DNA of 38,353 nt from contig JAZNSF010000044.1 of NCBI GenBank assembly GCA_045591095.1, forward strand, positions 1-38,353. The letters are read 5' to 3'. The notes beneath the pieces are model-generated. The model was not told the origin of the DNA. It ran no database searches and saw nothing but the letters and a program-made list of their open reading frames with translations. Source of the stretch: SIG440 sp045591095 (GTDB lineage Bacteria; Bacillota; Clostridia; Monoglobales; Monoglobaceae). The stretch's first letter is position 1. The number at the start of each line of letters is the position of its first letter. The translations under genes and the position numbers were made by a program. Shown piece after piece: positions 6,925-15,316 of the stretch.

Positions 6925-9543
6925 ATGAGGAAACTACTTATAATAGACGGAAACAGCATATTAAATCGTGCCTATTACGGAATCAGGATGCTGACTGCCC
7001 CTGATGGTACACCTACAAATGCCGTTTATGGTTTTTTGAATATTCTCTTTAAAAATCTGGAGGAAGATACTCCGGATTATTTGTGCGTTGCCTTTGATGT
7101 AAAGGAAAAGACATTCCGGCATAAAATGTATGACTTATATAAAGCACAGCGAAAGCCTGCTCCCGATGACTTTTTGGTGCAGATACCGATTATAAAAGAA
7201 GTTCTTTCGGCAATGAACTGCGTCTGTCTTGAAATGCCGGGCTATGAGGCAGACGACATTATAGGTACGGTGTCAAGGCTCTGTGAAGAGAAAAATGTAG
7301 AGTGTTCGATTTTGACCGGCGACAAGGACGATTTGCAGCTGGCGTCGCACAAGACAAAAATAAAGCTGGTAATCACTCGTATGGGTGCTACCACCACAAC
7401 GGTTTACGGAAAAGACGAGGTTTTGGAAAAGTATTCCGTTACTCCCACTGAATTTATTGACGTAAAGGCACTTATGGGGGATTCCTCGGATAATATCCCG
7501 GGCGTAAAGGGTATAGGCGAGAAAACTGCATTTAGCTTGATAGAAAAATGTAAAAGTATCGAAAATCTATACAAAAGTCTTGACTCTCTTGAACTTACAC
7601 CTTCTGTAAGGAAAAAGCTGGAAGATGGAAAAGAGGATGCTGTTTTAAGCCGTAAGCTTTCGAAAATTGACCGAAATGTACCTATGGACCTTGATATAGA
7701 AAATTGCGTGGTTAAGGAGTTTGATAACGAAAAGCTTTATGAAATTTTCACGAGGCTCAACTTTAAGTCTTTTTTAAGTAAGCTTGACATAAAAACTAAA
7801 GAAATGCCCTCAGTCAGTTTTGAAGGCGAGAGTAAAAAAGTTAGCGAAGACGAACTTTTGAAAATAATAGCACCACTAAGAGAGATGGTGTACAAAATAT
7901 ATAAAACAGACTTAGGAATTGACCTAGCCATAACAACAGATAAAAAAGACTTTTATTATACCGAAAACATAAGTTTTGGGACATTAAAGCAGATTTTTGA
8001 AGATGAAAAAATCAAAAAGATTGGCTTTGATACCAAGGAAGATATAATTTTACTTAAAGAGAATGGTATAGATTACCTGGGCCTTTCGTTTGATGTTTCT
8101 ATTGGTGCGTATATTTTGGAGCCTAGCCGAAATAGCTATGATATAGAGGGACTTAGCTTTGACTTTTTGGGGTATACCCTTAAAAGTTCAGAGCCCGAAG
8201 CTGAGAACGGGCAGCTTTCCTTTGATTTTGGCAAAAAAGACCCACCCAAAGATGCAGCAGCGGAGCTTTTTGCAATTTGTGAATTGAAGGAATTATTTGC
8301 AAAAAAACTTAGAGAAAATGGTCAGGAAAAGCTTTACTACGAAATAGAATTGCCACTTGTCAAGGTTCTTGCGGATATGCAGCATACAGGTGTTTTTGTG
8401 GATAAGGATGCGCTTATTCACTTTGGCGAGGGACTGAAGACCGAAATTTTAGGACTTGAAGCGGGCATTTATGACCTTGCTGGCAGAGAGTTTAACATAA
8501 ATTCTCCCAAGCAGCTTGGCGAAATACTTTTTGTTGACCTTGAGCTTCCCCACGGCAAAAAGACAAAGACGGGTTATTCAACAAATGCCGAAGTTCTTAA
8601 AAAGCTTTGGGGCGTTCATCCGATAATTGAAAAGATACTGGAATACCGAAGCCTGACAAAACTGCAATCCACATATGTGGACGGACTTCTTTCGGTTATC
8701 GACGAAAAGACAGGCCGAATTCACTCAAACTTCAAGCAGACTGTTACTGCAACTGGCCGTATAAGCAGTACCGAGCCAAATCTTCAGAATATTCCCGTCC
8801 GTACCGAACGTGGCAGAGAAATGAGACGGATGTTTGTTGCAGAGGGCGACAAAACATTGATTGATGCTGACTATTCGCAGATTGAACTTAGAGTCCTGGC
8901 TCATATTGCGGCGGATGGAAATATGCAAAATGCATTTATATGCGGAAAAGATATACACACCCAGACCGCCTCTCAGGTATTTAAAGTTCCGCTTGAAGAA
9001 GTAACGCCGGCTATGCGTTCGGGCGCAAAAGCAGTTAACTTTGGAATAGTTTATGGCATTGGTGAGTTCTCGCTTTCCCAGGACCTTTCGATTTCCATAA
9101 AAGAGGCAAAGGCATATATTGATAGTTATCTTAAGACCTATCCGGCCATACACGATTATATGAAGAATATTGTTGATGAGGGTCGCGAAAAAGGCTATGT
9201 TACAACACTTCTTGGACGCAGGAGATATATACCCGAGCTTCGGGCGAGCAACAAGATTACCCAGGGGTTTGGCGAGAGAGTAGCCATGAATGCACCCATC
9301 CAGGGTACGGCTGCGGATATTATAAAAATCGCTATGGTAAATGTTTACAAAAGGCTAAAGAAAGAGGGACTAAAGTCCAAGCTTATTTTGCAGGTGCATG
9401 ACGAGCTGATTGTAGAGGCCGAGCAAGGTGAAGAGGAATTGGTTACAAGACTTTTGACCAAGGAAATGGAAAAAGCGATAGAACTTACTGTTCCGCTTAA
9501 AGTTGATTGCAACAAAGGAAAAACGTGGTATGAAACAAAATAA
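6925..9543 (+). CDS. polA: DNA polymerase I
   Basis: An 872-residue repair and Okazaki-fragment polymerase. The N-terminal 5' nuclease domain starts KLLIIDGNSILNRAYYG and has the acidic cluster YEADDIIG and the H3TH motif GVKGIGEKTA (about residues 100-210). The central exonuclease-like domain lacks the DxE exo I motif, so proofreading is probably absent. The polymerase domain has motif A DADYSQIELRVLAH, motif B KAVNFGIVYG and motif C QVHDELIVEA near the end. The ATG at 6925 (AAAGGCGGTG upstream) gives the classical MRKLLIIDG start; an upstream in-frame start would add 21 unlikely residues. The 3' end overlaps coaE by 14 bp. Confidence 0.96.
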   Translation: MRKLLIIDGNSILNRAYYGIRMLTAPDGTPTNAVYGFLNILFKNLEEDTPDYLCVAFDVKEKTFRHKMYDLYKAQRKPAPDDFLVQIPIIKEVLSAMNCVCLEMPGYEADDIIGTVSRLCEEKNVECSILTGDKDDLQLASHKTKIKLVITRMGATTTTVYGKDEVLEKYSVTPTEFIDVKALMGDSSDNIPGVKGIGEKTAFSLIEKCKSIENLYKSLDSLELTPSVRKKLEDGKEDAVLSRKLSKIDRNVPMDLDIENCVVKEFDNEKLYEIFTRLNFKSFLSKLDIKTKEMPSVSFEGESKKVSEDELLKIIAPLREMVYKIYKTDLGIDLAITTDKKDFYYTENISFGTLKQIFEDEKIKKIGFDTKEDIILLKENGIDYLGLSFDVSIGAYILEPSRNSYDIEGLSFDFLGYTLKSSEPEAENGQLSFDFGKKDPPKDAAAELFAICELKELFAKKLRENGQEKLYYEIELPLVKVLADMQHTGVFVDKDALIHFGEGLKTEILGLEAGIYDLAGREFNINSPKQLGEILFVDLELPHGKKTKTGYSTNAEVLKKLWGVHPIIEKILEYRSLTKLQSTYVDGLLSVIDEKTGRIHSNFKQTVTATGRISSTEPNLQNIPVRTERGREMRRMFVAEGDKTLIDADYSQIELRVLAHIAADGNMQNAFICGKDIHTQTASQVFKVPLEEVTPAMRSGAKAVNFGIVYGIGEFSLSQDLSISIKEAKAYIDSYLKTYPAIHDYMKNIVDEGREKGYVTTLLGRRRYIPELRASNKITQGFGERVAMNAPIQGTAADIIKIAMVNVYKRLKKEGLKSKLILQVHDELIVEAEQGEEELVTRLLTKEMEKAIELTVPLKVDCNKGKTWYETK

Positions 9544-10126
9544 TGATGTAAAGATAATAGGAATAACTGGTGGCACAGGCGCGGGAAAGAGTATTCTTTC
9601 GGCTGAGTTTAAAAGACTTGGTGCAGAAGTTATTGATGCAGACGAAATTTCGCGGCGCATTACCAAAAAGGATGGGTGTGCATTCAGCGAAGTTGTAAGT
9701 TGTTTTGGACGCCAAATACTCGATGAAAATGGCGAGATAGACAGAAATAAGCTGGGAAGTATTGTTTTTGCCGACCCCGAAAAGCTGGCATTGCTTGAAA
9801 AAATAACGCATAAACATATATTCAGCGAGATTGAGGAGCGGATAAACTCTTGCAAAGATAAGGTGGCTGTTTTGGACGTTCCGCTACTATTTCAGTGCGA
9901 TTTCCCTATAAAATGCGATCTTACGGTTGCTGTAATTGCGGATAACGATATCCGTATCAAGAGAATCGTGGAAAGAGACGCCATCTCTCGGGACGAAGCC
10001 AGCGCAAGAATGAAAAATCAGCTTAGCAATGATGAGTACAAAACGCTAGCTGATGTCTGGTTTGAAAATGATGGAGACTTAGACAAGCTACATGATTTCG
10101 CGAATAAAATATATAAAGAACTGTAA
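9530..10126 (+). CDS. coaE: Dephospho-CoA kinase
   Basis: A 198-residue enzyme that phosphorylates dephospho-CoA at the 3' hydroxyl, the last step of coenzyme A synthesis. The P-loop GGTGAGKS is at residues 14-21. EVIDADEISRRIT (substrate-side aspartate), VPLLFQCDF and the lid sequence RIVERDAIS are all present. The start is inside the polA 3' end with an AAAGGA site; polA-coaE coupling is common in Firmicutes. The length is typical. Confidence 0.95.
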   Translation: MKQNNDVKIIGITGGTGAGKSILSAEFKRLGAEVIDADEISRRITKKDGCAFSEVVSCFGRQILDENGEIDRNKLGSIVFADPEKLALLEKITHKHIFSEIEERINSCKDKVAVLDVPLLFQCDFPIKCDLTVAVIADNDIRIKRIVERDAISRDEASARMKNQLSNDEYKTLADVWFENDGDLDKLHDFANKIYKEL

Positions 10127-10153
10127 AAGATATTTTGGTAGAGGGTTTAAATT

Positions 10154-10729
10154 GTGAAAAAGAGGTTTGGCTGCATACGATTTGTTTTTTTAATATTGAT
10201 TGCACTTACGCTTTTGTACTTTTGCATTGGTAATGGGAAAACCATTATTATGAAAAAAATCTATCCTGTAAAGTATCAGCAATATGTAGAGGAGTATTCA
10301 AAGGAATATTCGCTTGATAAAAATCTTGTTTATGCTGTGATTAAGGTGGAAAGTAGTTTTGACGAGAGTGCCGTGTCCATTGCTGGGGCAAAAGGGCTTA
10401 TGCAGCTTATGGACAATACTGCAAGAGAGTGCAACACAAAAGGCGACTTTGGCTACAGTATCCCCGAAGATTTGTTTGAGGCAGAGCGAAACATACGTAT
10501 GGGGTGCTACTATATAAGACACTTGATTGATGTATATGGAAATGCCGAGATGGCACTTGCGGCCTACAATGGCGGCATTGGCAATGTGAAAAAATGGCTA
10601 AATGACTCGGAATTTGCAGATGGCAAAGGCGGACTTAAAAAAATTCCGTACAAGGAAACAGAGAAATATGTCAAAAAGGTGATTAGGACCTTTGATATTT
10701 ACAACAGACTATACAAAATGAGCGAATAA
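10154..10729 (+). CDS. Small lytic transglycosylase (SLT domain)
   Basis: A 191-residue cell-wall enzyme that cleaves the MurNAc-GlcNAc bond, leaving 1,6-anhydro ends. It has an N-terminal membrane anchor (about residues 9-25) and a single SLT domain. The catalytic glutamate is E66 in KVESSFDESAVS, followed by GAKGLMQLM and the AYNGG motif (around residue 138). It follows coaE, as is common in Clostridia. A GTG start is used, with a GAGGG-type site upstream. It is probably surface-exposed and active in wall remodelling, possibly during sporulation; that role is inferred. Confidence 0.9.
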   Translation: MKKRFGCIRFVFLILIALTLLYFCIGNGKTIIMKKIYPVKYQQYVEEYSKEYSLDKNLVYAVIKVESSFDESAVSIAGAKGLMQLMDNTARECNTKGDFGYSIPEDLFEAERNIRMGCYYIRHLIDVYGNAEMALAAYNGGIGNVKKWLNDSEFADGKGGLKKIPYKETEKYVKKVIRTFDIYNRLYKMSE

Positions 10730-10741
10730 GGAGGAACGAAA

Positions 10742-12124
10742 ATGGAAAAGGATTTGCTTTTTGAAAGAAAAAACGGTTTTGCTGGCATAGAGAGCGAATA
10801 TAAGGACGAGATTTTCAGGTTTTGCGAGGATTACAGGGTAGCGATTTCTGATGCCAAGACGGAAAGAGAATTTTGTGATTTGTCGGTAGAAATGCTTGAA
10901 AAATCAGGATTTTTGCCCTTGGAAGAAAAATCTGAACTAAAACCAGGTGACCGTGTTTATGCAGTAAATCGTGGGAAGGGAGTTACTGCATTTGTTATTG
11001 GCTCGGAGCCTATAGAAAGTGGTGTAAATATTGTTGGAGCGCATATTGATTCGCCAAGGCTTGATTTAAAGCCAAATCCGCTTTACGAAGATGGCGGAAT
11101 GGCGTACTTTAAGACCCATTATTATGGTGGAATCCGCAAGTATCAGTGGCTTAATATTCCGCTTTCTTTACATGGTGTAATTGTTAAAAAGGATGGCAGC
11201 AAAGTTAATGTGAATATCGGCGAAAACCCCGAGGATACAGTATTTTGCATTTCGGATTTGCTTCCGCATTTAGCACAAAGCCAGTCAGGTAAAAAGCTTT
11301 CCGAAGCGTTTGAGGGCGAAAAGCTGAATGTTTTGGTAGGTAATATCCCGGCAGACGTTGATAAAGACAAGGTCAAGTATGCTGTGATAGAGTTGCTAAA
11401 CGAAAAATATGGGATATGCGAGACAGATTTTGTTCGTGCCGAGCTTGAGATGGTTCCGGCATTTGCGGCAAGGGATACAGGTCTTGACCGCAGTATGATT
11501 GCAGGGTACGGTCAGGACGACAGAGTGTGTGCATATACTGCGCTAAGAGCTATCATTGACCAAAAAATGCCTAAAAAAACCGCGGTATGCCTGGTTGTTG
11601 ACAAGGAAGAAATCGGAAGTCTTGGTAATACCGGTATGCAGTCAAGATTTTTTGAAAACACTCTTGCAAGGGTATCTAGCAAAATGACTGATAAATACAC
11701 AGAGCTTATGCTCCGTGACTGTCTTTCAAATTCGGCGTGCCTTTCTGCTGACGTGGGAGCGGCTTTTGATTCAAACTTCCCCGAAGTTTACGAAAAAGGA
11801 AACAGTGCATATATGAACGAGGGTGTGCTTCTTACCAAGTACACAGGCGCAAGAGGAAAAAGCTCGGCAAGTGATGCAAATGCCGAATTTGTTGCAAAAA
11901 TTTGCCGTGTGTTTGAAGAAAATGATGTAAAATGGCAATGCGCAGAGCTTGGAAGAGTCGACATGGGCGGCGGCGGAACTATCGCTTGTTACCTTGCTAA
12001 CCTTGATATTGAGGTGATTGATGTGGGTGTTCCACTACTCGGAATGCATTCGCCATATGAAATTGCCGGCAAGTTTGATATTTATATGGCTTATAAGGGA
12101 TATAAGGCATTTATGGCAAACTAA
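10742..12124 (+). CDS. M18 family aminopeptidase
   Basis: A 460-residue cytosolic zinc aminopeptidase of the M18 (aspartyl aminopeptidase) family. Metal and catalytic motifs are GAHIDSPRLDLKP (H101, D103), DKEEIGSLGNTGMQ near residue 285, SADVGAAFDSNF, and the C-terminal GVPLLGMHSPYEI that supplies the last zinc histidine. GRVDMGGGGTI is typical of the clostridial subgroup. The AGGAGG site is well placed. It starts 12 nt after the transglycosylase stop and may be co-transcribed. It likely removes acidic or neutral N-terminal residues in peptide turnover; exact specificity cannot be read from sequence. Confidence 0.92.
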   Translation: MEKDLLFERKNGFAGIESEYKDEIFRFCEDYRVAISDAKTEREFCDLSVEMLEKSGFLPLEEKSELKPGDRVYAVNRGKGVTAFVIGSEPIESGVNIVGAHIDSPRLDLKPNPLYEDGGMAYFKTHYYGGIRKYQWLNIPLSLHGVIVKKDGSKVNVNIGENPEDTVFCISDLLPHLAQSQSGKKLSEAFEGEKLNVLVGNIPADVDKDKVKYAVIELLNEKYGICETDFVRAELEMVPAFAARDTGLDRSMIAGYGQDDRVCAYTALRAIIDQKMPKKTAVCLVVDKEEIGSLGNTGMQSRFFENTLARVSSKMTDKYTELMLRDCLSNSACLSADVGAAFDSNFPEVYEKGNSAYMNEGVLLTKYTGARGKSSASDANAEFVAKICRVFEENDVKWQCAELGRVDMGGGGTIACYLANLDIEVIDVGVPLLGMHSPYEIAGKFDIYMAYKGYKAFMAN

Positions 12125-12183
12125 ATAACTTAACAAAACAATTAATTTTACACAATATTTTTCACGAAAGAAGATGACTTTTA

Positions 12184-13476
12184 ATGAATGGAATTTTATC
12201 GGTATCGGTGGCACTTTTGGCAGGACTTTTAATGACAAGGGTTTTTAAGATATTTAAACTGCCTGCGGTAACAGCTTATCTGATAGCGGGAGTTTTGATT
12301 GGACCATATTTTTTAGGTGCAGTAGACTTTTTGAATATAGGTTTTAAAACAGCTGCTGATGTAGAAAAATTAAATATGATTTCAGAAGTAGCCCTTGGGT
12401 TTATTGCATTTTCGATTGGTAATGAATTCAGAGCCAGCGAGCTTAAAAAGACTGGCAAACAGGCTTTGGTTATAGGTATACTACAGGCACTGGTTGCAAC
12501 GCTGTTTGTGGATTTGGCACTTTATGGATTACATCTTTTGATGCCGGAAAGGCTTTCAATATCACAAGTAATTACACTTGGTGCAATAGCGACAGCTACT
12601 GCGCCGGCGGCGACATTGATGGTTGTACGTCAGTATAAGGCGCACGGACCTCTTACTAAGCTGCTTCTCCCAATAGTTGCCCTTGATGACGCAGTAGGAC
12701 TGATAGTCTTTGCGGTTTCGTTTGGGATAGCAAAAACACTTATGGTTGGGACTGTGGACATTGCATCAATTATTATTAATCCTTTCGTAGAAATTATCTG
12801 CTCGCTTTCATTGGGTGCACTTATGGGCGTTGTTCTTACCTACTTAGAGAAGCTGTTTAATTCGAACACCAACCGTCTTAATCTAACTATTGCTGTGGTA
12901 TTTCTTACAGTTGCGCTTTCTATGCTTGATTTTAGGATAGGACCGGTGCACATTACATTTTCGTCGCTTCTTACTTGTATGATGCTTGGAACAGTATTTT
13001 GTAATATTTGTCCACTTTCACACAATCTTATGGAGGCTTCGGACAAATGGACTTCGCCACTTTTTGCAGTCTTCTTTGTAGTAAGCGGTGCGGAGCTGGA
13101 GTTGGGCGTATTTACTGATGTTGCAATTGTTGTTATGGGAATTGTCTATATAGTATTTCGTTCGTTGGGTAAATATATTGGTACTTATGTTAGTGCAAAG
13201 GCAACAAAGTGTTCGCCGTCAATTTGCCGTTATCTTGGCATCACGCTTCTTCCGCAAGCCGGAGTTGCGCTTGGTATGTGTACTACAGCTATGCAACTTG
13301 GCGAACAAGGAAATCTTATCCGAAACATTACTTTGTTTGCAGTTCTTATCTACGAACTCTTTGGACCGCTGTTTACCAAAATGGCGCTTACCGCAGCAGG
13401 CGAAATAAAGCCTATGAGTGACGAGGTTAAAAACCGTCGCAACACTCTTTTGGAAAAAGCAAAAGAAAGTAAATAA
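12184..13476 (+). CDS. Monovalent cation:proton antiporter (CPA2/KefB-like)
   Basis: A 430-residue integral membrane protein with about 12 hydrophobic segments and no C-terminal TrkA-N domain. TAYLIAGVLIGPYFLG near residue 30 and IATATAPAATLMVVRQYKAHGPL with LLPIVALDDAVGLIVF (about 137-180) are hallmarks of Na+/H+ exchanger domains; the aspartates in ALDDA are the likely ion-binding residues. It probably exchanges Na+ or K+ for protons. No ribosome site is strong (GAAAGAAGA upstream of the ATG). It is the last gene before the integrated element and is followed by a terminator. Confidence 0.85.
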   Translation: MNGILSVSVALLAGLLMTRVFKIFKLPAVTAYLIAGVLIGPYFLGAVDFLNIGFKTAADVEKLNMISEVALGFIAFSIGNEFRASELKKTGKQALVIGILQALVATLFVDLALYGLHLLMPERLSISQVITLGAIATATAPAATLMVVRQYKAHGPLTKLLLPIVALDDAVGLIVFAVSFGIAKTLMVGTVDIASIIINPFVEIICSLSLGALMGVVLTYLEKLFNSNTNRLNLTIAVVFLTVALSMLDFRIGPVHITFSSLLTCMMLGTVFCNICPLSHNLMEASDKWTSPLFAVFFVVSGAELELGVFTDVAIVVMGIVYIVFRSLGKYIGTYVSAKATKCSPSICRYLGITLLPQAGVALGMCTTAMQLGEQGNLIRNITLFAVLIYELFGPLFTKMALTAAGEIKPMSDEVKNRRNTLLEKAKESK

Positions 13477-13483
13477 AATTATA

Positions 13484-13510
13484 AACCCGGGATGCTTTAC
13501 ATCCCGGGTT
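13484..13510 (+). terminator. Terminator after the antiporter gene
   Basis: An 11-bp perfect stem (13484-13494 with 13500-13510) with a CTTTA loop ends in GGGTTTGTTG just downstream of the antiporter stop. It also separates host genes from the left end of the element. Confidence 0.8.
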
Positions 13511-13554
13511 TGTTGCAAAAAAACACTACATTACAAAAGTAATGCAGTGTCTTA

Positions 13555-13600
13555 GTGGAGCTACCTAGCAGAGTCGAACTGCCGACCTCATCCTTACCAA
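13555..13600. repeat. attL: 46-bp copy of the tRNA-Thr 3' end
   Basis: These 46 bases are identical to 24863-24908, covering the T arm, variable loop, anticodon loop and 3' anticodon stem of tRNA-Thr on the minus strand. Identity stops at 13601 (A versus G). The fragment lacks the 5' half of the tRNA, so it is not a gene. Confidence 0.95.
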
Positions 13601-13710
13601 AGCAATATTTTACTTTTTGTAATTTCAAGTAATTTGTTGTAAAGTGCGGTATTATGCGGTTTGCAGAGTTTTTGTTTTTTCTCTCTTGTAGTGTATTAAA
13701 GTAATTTTTA

Positions 13711-13737
13711 GTCACCACAGTCACCAAATAGTCACCA
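13711..13737. promoter_or_regulatory. Left arm-type integrase sites
   Basis: GTCACC occurs three times (13711, 13720, 13731) at the very end of the integrase gene. The 19-mer AGTCACCAAATAGTCACCA (13719-13737) recurs identically at 24766-24784, inside the right end. Paired direct repeats near both ends of a tRNA-integrated element are the usual arm-type sites for tyrosine integrases. Confidence 0.75.
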
Positions 13738-13739
13738 AA

Positions 13740-15038
13740 TTACATACTTTGCATTAAAAGACGGTCGAGTTTATCAGATGCAATTTTGTCATTTTCTTTT
13801 AATGCGTGTGCGTATATATTCATAGTTGTACTTGTTTGAGAATGGCCAAGACGAGCTGACACTGTTCTGATGTCGACCTGTTCTGATATTAAAAGTGTTG
13901 CCGATGTGTGCCTCAATCCGTGAAGAGGAATGTCTGGCAAAAACTCTGATACATTGCAGGCGATATTTTTGTTATAGTATTTTATCAGCTTTTTGAATGT
14001 ATGATATGGTGTGTGATAGTGCATCATTTTGCCGTTGTCTTGCGTAAATAACAAGTTATTATTTTGCCTATAATCGCCAAGTTTTAGTATTTGTTCTGAT
14101 TGCTGTGTTTTGTGCTGCCTTAATAATGACATTACGCTTTGGGGGAGTGTTACCGTGCGGATAGATGTCTTTGTTTTAGGCTCTTTTATGGTGTGCTGTC
14201 CTTTTACCAAAGAAACAGCTTTGTTGATTGATACGGTATTGTTCTTAAAGTCAATATCATCCCAAGTTAGAGCGAGTAGCTCTCCGTTTCTAAAACCGCC
14301 GAAAATTGCAAGGTTAAAAAACACCTTAAACTGAAAAGGTATTTTTCTTGTTTCGGTATAATTGCCTACATTGTAGCTTTTTCCTGTATCGTCAATCCTG
14401 GAATGCCCTTTGTATAGATAATTCAAATCAGTATCAAGCAGAGACAAAAAGTGTATTGCTTGCTCAGTGGTGAAAAATTTAATGTTTTCCGTCTGATTGG
14501 CTTGTTTTGGTATGTCTACCCTATCACAAGGGTTAGAATCTATAATTTGCCATCTTACGGCTGTTTTTAACATAATGCTGAGTATGTTATGGTATTTGCG
14601 GATAGATGCGGAACTGTAGCCGCAAGTTTTTTTGTCTTTCCGTACTCCGTCTTCAAGCAAGTTGTTATAAAACGATTGTATGTGTATTGGTTTTATATCT
14701 GATAGTTTCAGGTGTCCCAAAGCAGGAAGAAGTTTATTATATATTTCGTATTTATACCTTTCAAGCGTTCCCGGTTGGAGCTGCACTGTAGCATATTCTT
14801 TTAACCATTTTTCTGTGTAGGCTTGGAGTGTTATTTTCCGCCCAGAAAAAAGCTGTCCGTCTCTGGCTGCTTTTTCAAATTCATAAATATAAGCATCAAG
14901 GGCTTTTTGCTCTTGTTTAGGTGTAAGTTTAGGGTCGGGCGTAAATGTCGTTGTTTCCCTTATTTTTTTGCCAAATACATCATAACCTAAAGATACTGTT
15001 ATCCTGTAGCTATTACCTCTTTTGATTACATTTGCCAT
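13740..15038 (-). CDS. int: Tyrosine recombinase integrase
   Basis: A 432-residue site-specific recombinase that inserts and, with an excisionase, removes the element at tRNA-Thr. In order it shows an N-terminal arm-binding AP2-like region (NSYRITVSLGYDVFGKKIRE), a SAM-like core-binding domain (about 70-190) and a catalytic domain. Catalytic residues are visible as R in GGFRNGELLALTW, HGLRH (H-x-x-R), H in RLGHSQTSTT and the nucleophile in MNIYAH. The start at 15038 (MANVIKRGN) has an AAAGGAG site about 12 nt upstream; a longer frame adds 45 residues of hydrophobic, unlikely sequence. It points toward attL and ends within the left arm sites. Confidence 0.95.
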   Translation of the reverse strand: MANVIKRGNSYRITVSLGYDVFGKKIRETTTFTPDPKLTPKQEQKALDAYIYEFEKAARDGQLFSGRKITLQAYTEKWLKEYATVQLQPGTLERYKYEIYNKLLPALGHLKLSDIKPIHIQSFYNNLLEDGVRKDKKTCGYSSASIRKYHNILSIMLKTAVRWQIIDSNPCDRVDIPKQANQTENIKFFTTEQAIHFLSLLDTDLNYLYKGHSRIDDTGKSYNVGNYTETRKIPFQFKVFFNLAIFGGFRNGELLALTWDDIDFKNNTVSINKAVSLVKGQHTIKEPKTKTSIRTVTLPQSVMSLLRQHKTQQSEQILKLGDYRQNNNLLFTQDNGKMMHYHTPYHTFKKLIKYYNKNIACNVSEFLPDIPLHGLRHTSATLLISEQVDIRTVSARLGHSQTSTTMNIYAHALKENDKIASDKLDRLLMQSM

Positions 15039-15075
15039 AATAAAAAAACTCCTTTGTGAAAAAATGCACAAAGCA

Positions 15076-15104
15076 TTGACACAAAGGAAAAAATGCAGTA
15101 TAAT
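15076..15104 (+). promoter_or_regulatory. Perfect consensus promoter facing away from int
   Basis: TTGACA (15076-15081) and TATAAT (15099-15104), spaced exactly 17 bp. It fires rightward, opposite to both flanking genes (int and the repressor), and no protein gene lies downstream on this strand before a strong terminator at 15154-15187. Confidence 0.8.
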
Positions 15105-15110
15105 TTGTTT

Positions 15111-15188
15111 GTGTGGTAAACTTGCATAATTTCCTTTGTGTATGTTTGCTGATTTCCCTTGTGTTGGTCGCACAGGGGAATTTTTTTG
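15111..15188 (+). ncRNA. Candidate antisense small RNA opposite the int leader
   Basis: From the consensus promoter the predicted start is near 15111. A 10-bp stem with one G-T pair (15154-15163 with 15171-15180) and seven T residues (15181-15187) would end the transcript, giving about 78 nt. It is fully antisense to the putative int leader. It also contains TTTCCTTTGTGT (15130-15141), whose core TCCTTTGTG is the exact complement of the int ribosome-site region CACAAAGGA. It could therefore pair with the leader over its length, or with the ribosome site itself. A 20-codon frame from the ATG at 15142 has no ribosome site, so I prefer RNA function. Confidence 0.6.
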
Positions 15189-15238
15189 TGTTTATTTGTT
15201 ATAATGTTTTATGTTGTATAGTATTTTCAAGTAATCTA

Positions 15239-15266
15239 TTGACAAAAGCAAAAAAATATATATAAT
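15239..15266 (+). promoter_or_regulatory. Second rightward promoter-like sequence
   Basis: TTGACA (15239-15244), a 16-bp spacer, then TATAAT (15261-15266). It points into the repressor's terminator hairpin and would give only a very short RNA. The region is extremely AT-rich, so chance is possible. Confidence 0.4.
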
Positions 15267-15267
15267 A

Positions 15268-15304
15268 AACCCTTTATCTGCAAAATGTATTTACAGCAAA
15301 GGTT
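15268..15304 (-). terminator. Terminator of the repressor gene
   Basis: Just past the repressor stop codon, AACCTTT and AAAGGGTT plus CTG/CAG form an imperfect stem-loop on the minus strand, followed by TTATTATATATATTTTTTT. The other strand also has a T-rich tail (ATTTTTTG), so it may work both ways. Confidence 0.6.
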
Positions 15305-15316
15305 ATTTTTTGTCAA

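Larger units (their letters stand above)
15039..15190 (-). promoter_or_regulatory. Structured integrase leader with competing hairpins
   Basis: Read on the minus strand, four related segments occur in order: ACACAAGGGAAA (15163-15152), A = ACACAAAGGAAA (15141-15130), B = TTTCCTTTGTGT (15090-15079) and C = CACAAAGGAG (15058-15049), the integrase ribosome site. A and B are perfect 12-bp complements, extended by a further 5 bp (ATGCA/TGCAT). B can instead pair with C over 9 bp, and CTTTGTG (15074-15068) can pair with CACAAAG of C. So A:B pairing frees B from C, and loss of A would let B hide the ribosome site. This is inferred from complementarity only; the leader needs an integrase promoter upstream of about 15190, where I see only weak candidates. 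Confidence 0.5.

Noticed and set aside
8725..9153. A 142-codon minus-strand frame inside polA
   Set aside because: It is a shadow of the conserved polymerase motifs A and B on the other strand. No ribosome site and no plausible protein character.
9370..9855. A 161-codon minus-strand frame across polA and coaE
   Set aside because: Covers well-supported coding sequence in both genes; translated product is low-complexity serine and phenylalanine, typical of antisense frames.
13555..13600. A second tRNA-Thr gene
   Set aside because: Only the 3' half is present; no acceptor 5' strand or D arm. It is the attL fragment.
13740..15173. The longest integrase frame, starting at 15173
   Set aside because: The extra 45 residues are hydrophobic and unlike integrases, and would cover the structured leader. 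The AAAGGAG site matches the ATG at 15038.
15142..15204. A 20-codon peptide in the antisense RNA
   Set aside because: The ATG at 15142 has no purine-rich site upstream and the frame runs through the terminator stem and T-run.
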